Shown here: one piece after another, positions 63,459 through 64,000 of the stretch
Layout: each line of letters opens with the position of its first letter
Numbering within the stretch: position 1 is the stretch's first letter
Origin: Fulvimarina sp040239565
Lineage (GTDB): Bacteria; Pseudomonadota; Alphaproteobacteria; Rhizobiales; Rhizobiaceae
DNA length: 64,000 nt
Direction: 5' to 3'
NCBI RefSeq assembly: GCF_040239565.1
Contig: NZ_JBEHWS010000004.1
Location: forward strand, 248,001 to 312,000
The notes under the pieces: generated by a model
The model's database searches: none
The model's input: the letters and a program-made list of their open reading frames with translations, nothing else
Told to the model about the DNA's origin: nothing
Translations under genes and position numbers: made by a program

Positions 63459-64000
63459 ATGGAAACGGGTTTCCTCTTCATCATGGTCTTCGGCCTGCTG
63501 TTTCTCGGTGTGCCGGTCGCCATTTCGCTGGGTCTGTCCTCGATCCTCGTCATCGCGCTCTTCTCGTCCGATTCGATGAGTTCGGTCGCGCTGCAGCTCT
63601 TCACCGCCAGCCAGAACTATACGCTGCTCGCCATTCCCTTCTTCATTCTCGCCTCGGCTTTCATGTCGACGGGCGGCGTCGCCAAGCGGATCATCCGGCT
63701 CGCGATCGCCACGATCGGCCATCTGCGGGGCGGCCTTGCCATGGCCTCGGTGCTGGCCTGCATGCTTTTCGCCGCGCTTTCGGGTTCCTCGCCCGCAACC
63801 GTCGTCGCAATCGGCACGATCGCCATCGCCGGCATGATGCAGGTCGGCTATTCGAAGAGCTTCGCGGCGGGCATCATCGCCAATGCCGGCACGCTCGGCA
63901 TTCTCATTCCGCCGTCGATCGTCATGGTCGTCTATGCGGCAGCGGTGAATGTCTCTGTCGGGCGCATGTTCCTGGCCGGCATCATCCCCGGCATCCTTGC
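63459..64000 (+). CDS. dctM: TRAP transporter large permease subunit (3' end outside window)
   Basis: The first 180 codons are visible. It begins METGFLFIMVFGLLFLGVPV and continues with SLGLSSILVI, IPFFILASAFMSTGGVAKR and ILIPPSIVMVVYAAAVNVS, the DctM family pattern. It forms the ion-coupled C4-dicarboxylate channel. It starts 7 bp after dctQ, with no strong ribosome site, so coupling is probable. Confidence 0.93.
   Translation, partial: METGFLFIMVFGLLFLGVPVAISLGLSSILVIALFSSDSMSSVALQLFTASQNYTLLAIPFFILASAFMSTGGVAKRIIRLAIATIGHLRGGLAMASVLACMLFAALSGSSPATVVAIGTIAIAGMMQVGYSKSFAAGIIANAGTLGILIPPSIVMVVYAAAVNVSVGRMFLAGIIPGIL

Overview
This window is chromosomal DNA from an alphaproteobacterium, almost certainly order Hyphomicrobiales (Rhizobiales). 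The evidence is high GC with strong Shine-Dalgarno sequences, the rhizobial-type glycerol ABC transporter operon glpDSTPQUV with glpR divergent, a rhizobial inositol block regulated by an RpiR-type IolR, a glnK-amtB pair, DctBD beside a TRAP DctPQM system, and a split-alpha pntA1/pntA2/pntB set. An Aurantimonadaceae-like or other marine Hyphomicrobiales lineage would fit, but the sequence alone cannot fix the genus. I see no insertion sequence, prophage, CRISPR array, tRNA or rRNA.

Layout. 1-8539: glycerol uptake and oxidation (minus-strand glp operon, partial at the left edge) with the divergent repressor glpR. 8558-10871: a GbcA/Stc2-like Rieske oxygenase divergent from a LysR regulator, with two inverted repeats between them. 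10999-25396: an inositol and sugar-alcohol catabolic block. It holds a PhyH dioxygenase, an SDR, a three-gene ABC importer, inositol 2-dehydrogenase, a second Gfo/Idh dehydrogenase, the RpiR regulator, then iolC-iolD-iolE-small membrane protein-iolB. 25736-35884: a CSS-type EAL phosphodiesterase, pgeF, a metal-ligand-less M24 protein, a YQQ-repeat lipoprotein, prs, an alpha/beta hydrolase, rplY, pth, folD and a 52-aa DUF3309 gene. 36037-42413: a UbiH-type hydroxylase, acyl-CoA thioesterase II, glnK-amt1 and a second amt, each with a sigma-54-like promoter, and a small GNAT. 42653-53792: ftsK, two overlapping tiny membrane-protein genes, an ATP-dependent DNA ligase and ExoX-like nuclease, a DUF2937 protein, transhydrogenase, cytochrome oxidase subunit IV and a DJ-1/PfpI protein. 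54114-64000: a lone TadG-like vWA protein, a DUF4396 membrane protein, hslU, and the C4-dicarboxylate system dctB-dctD-dctPQM, cut by the right edge.

How it works together. Glycerol enters through GlpSTPQUV. After phosphorylation by a kinase not seen here, it is oxidised by GlpD; GlpR probably controls this from the 213-bp divergent spacer. Inositols enter through the ABC system and are oxidised by IolG, then processed by IolE, IolD, IolB and IolC. GGAA-N6-TTCC palindromes, the motif I recall for rhizobial IolR, flank the rpiR gene. C4-dicarboxylate uptake appears inducible through DctB/DctD at a sigma-54 promoter before dctP. Ammonium uptake appears to be under nitrogen control.

No wholly new system is evident. 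The most distinctive points are a 20-codon leader ORF whose stop overlaps the iolC start, complementary loss of ABC motifs in GlpS and GlpT, oxygenase genes packed beside the inositol block, an M24 protein without metal ligands, and a perfect palindrome running into the dctB start codon.
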